DNA of 64,000 nucleotides from Pseudonocardia sp. TRM90224 (GTDB lineage: Bacteria > Actinomycetota > Actinomycetes > Mycobacteriales > Pseudonocardiaceae), in contig NZ_JAJGSX010000006.1 of NCBI RefSeq assembly GCF_021245725.1, positions 397,379 to 461,378 on the forward strand, written 5' to 3'. The notes beneath the pieces were generated by a model. It was not told where the DNA came from and did no database searches. It worked only from the letters and a program-made list of their open reading frames with translations. Each line of letters starts with the position of its first letter. The stretch's first letter is position 1. Of this stretch, positions 63,911 to 64,000 are shown piece after piece. Both the position numbers and the translations under genes were made by a program.

Positions 63911-64000
63911 ACACACCCGAATCGGTCACGTCCCGCTGAGTGGTGGAGTTCGTGCTCGACACCGTGCGGGTCAGTGTGTGGTCATGATGCCGTGATGAGG
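63911..64000. other. End of window, no gene recognised
   Basis: No protein-coding feature is supported in the last 90 bases. Several ATG/GTG triplets near 63983-63996 could begin a gene that continues outside the window, but there is no ribosome site or codon pattern to judge. Confidence 0.3.

Noticed and set aside
63911..64000. A gene start at the right edge of the window
   Set aside because: Start codons are present but with no ribosome site, promoter box or enough sequence to judge coding.

Overview
The window is high-GC DNA with GTG/TTG starts, many leaderless promoters and actinobacterial gene families (LuxR-LAL regulator, DUF2510-type protein, RpiR and DeoR regulators). It looks like a chromosome segment of a filamentous actinomycete, most likely Pseudonocardiaceae; the family assignment is inference. 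I found no rRNA, tRNA or CRISPR array.

Layout. 1-8780: ordinary genes. These are a truncated NAD-dependent epimerase, an SDR, a dienelactone hydrolase, a membrane protein coupled to a LAL-type LuxR regulator, a 55-aa ORF, a 166-bp MITE-like element, a GAF membrane protein, an atypical SDR and a PhzF-family enzyme. 9075-41609: one uninterrupted gene for a protein of about 10,844 residues (roughly 1.1 MDa). 41723-42753: a 50-aa membrane peptide and a HicA/HicB-like toxin-antitoxin pair. 42852-55797: a locus with four ATP-grasp ligases, a GCS2-type carboxylate-amine ligase, an S51/cyanophycinase-like peptidase and two serine esterases, interleaved with an RpiR regulator, an amidohydrolase, a PNPOx-like protein and a LysE exporter. 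55948-63719: a seven-gene DeoR-regulated operon for uptake and catabolism of a deoxy-sugar, most likely L-rhamnose.

The giant protein is the main object of interest. In order it has a signal peptide, a Lys/Gly/Asn-rich tract, a ~1,700-residue repeat region with about 42 consecutive CX(3-9)C cysteine pairs, coiled coils, and a SecA-type motor core with Walker A, DEAD and the TNMxGRGTDI motif. After that come a membrane hairpin, six Gly/Ser-rich beta modules, a multi-pass MFS-like membrane region, a second hairpin, a PP2C-like domain, duplicated metallopeptidase-like modules (one HELLH, one HQLAH), a trypsin-like protease with an intact His/Asp/Ser triad, a divergent FHA domain and an unrecognised C-terminal domain. 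RGPP recurs seven times, five of them near domain edges in the C-terminal half. I know of no described system with this architecture; a single-polypeptide secretion/processing machine or a giant cell-surface effector are working hypotheses only.

The amidoligase locus is a second candidate system. Two operons diverge from one 25-bp bidirectional leaderless promoter. Repeated ATP-dependent carboxylate-amine ligases beside a GATase-fold hydrolase and two esterases suggest stepwise assembly and trimming or release of a peptide-like or amide-linked metabolite.

Three families of dispersed hairpin repeats punctuate the intergenic spaces: a six-copy double hairpin with AAAGCCACTTTC cores, a CCCCACCGTTTTG family with five paired copies and one solo arm, and a two-copy GTCGACAACGACGTT family. 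Most copies lie where converging or tandem genes end, so they probably act as bidirectional terminators, but one sits inside the sugar ABC transporter operon.
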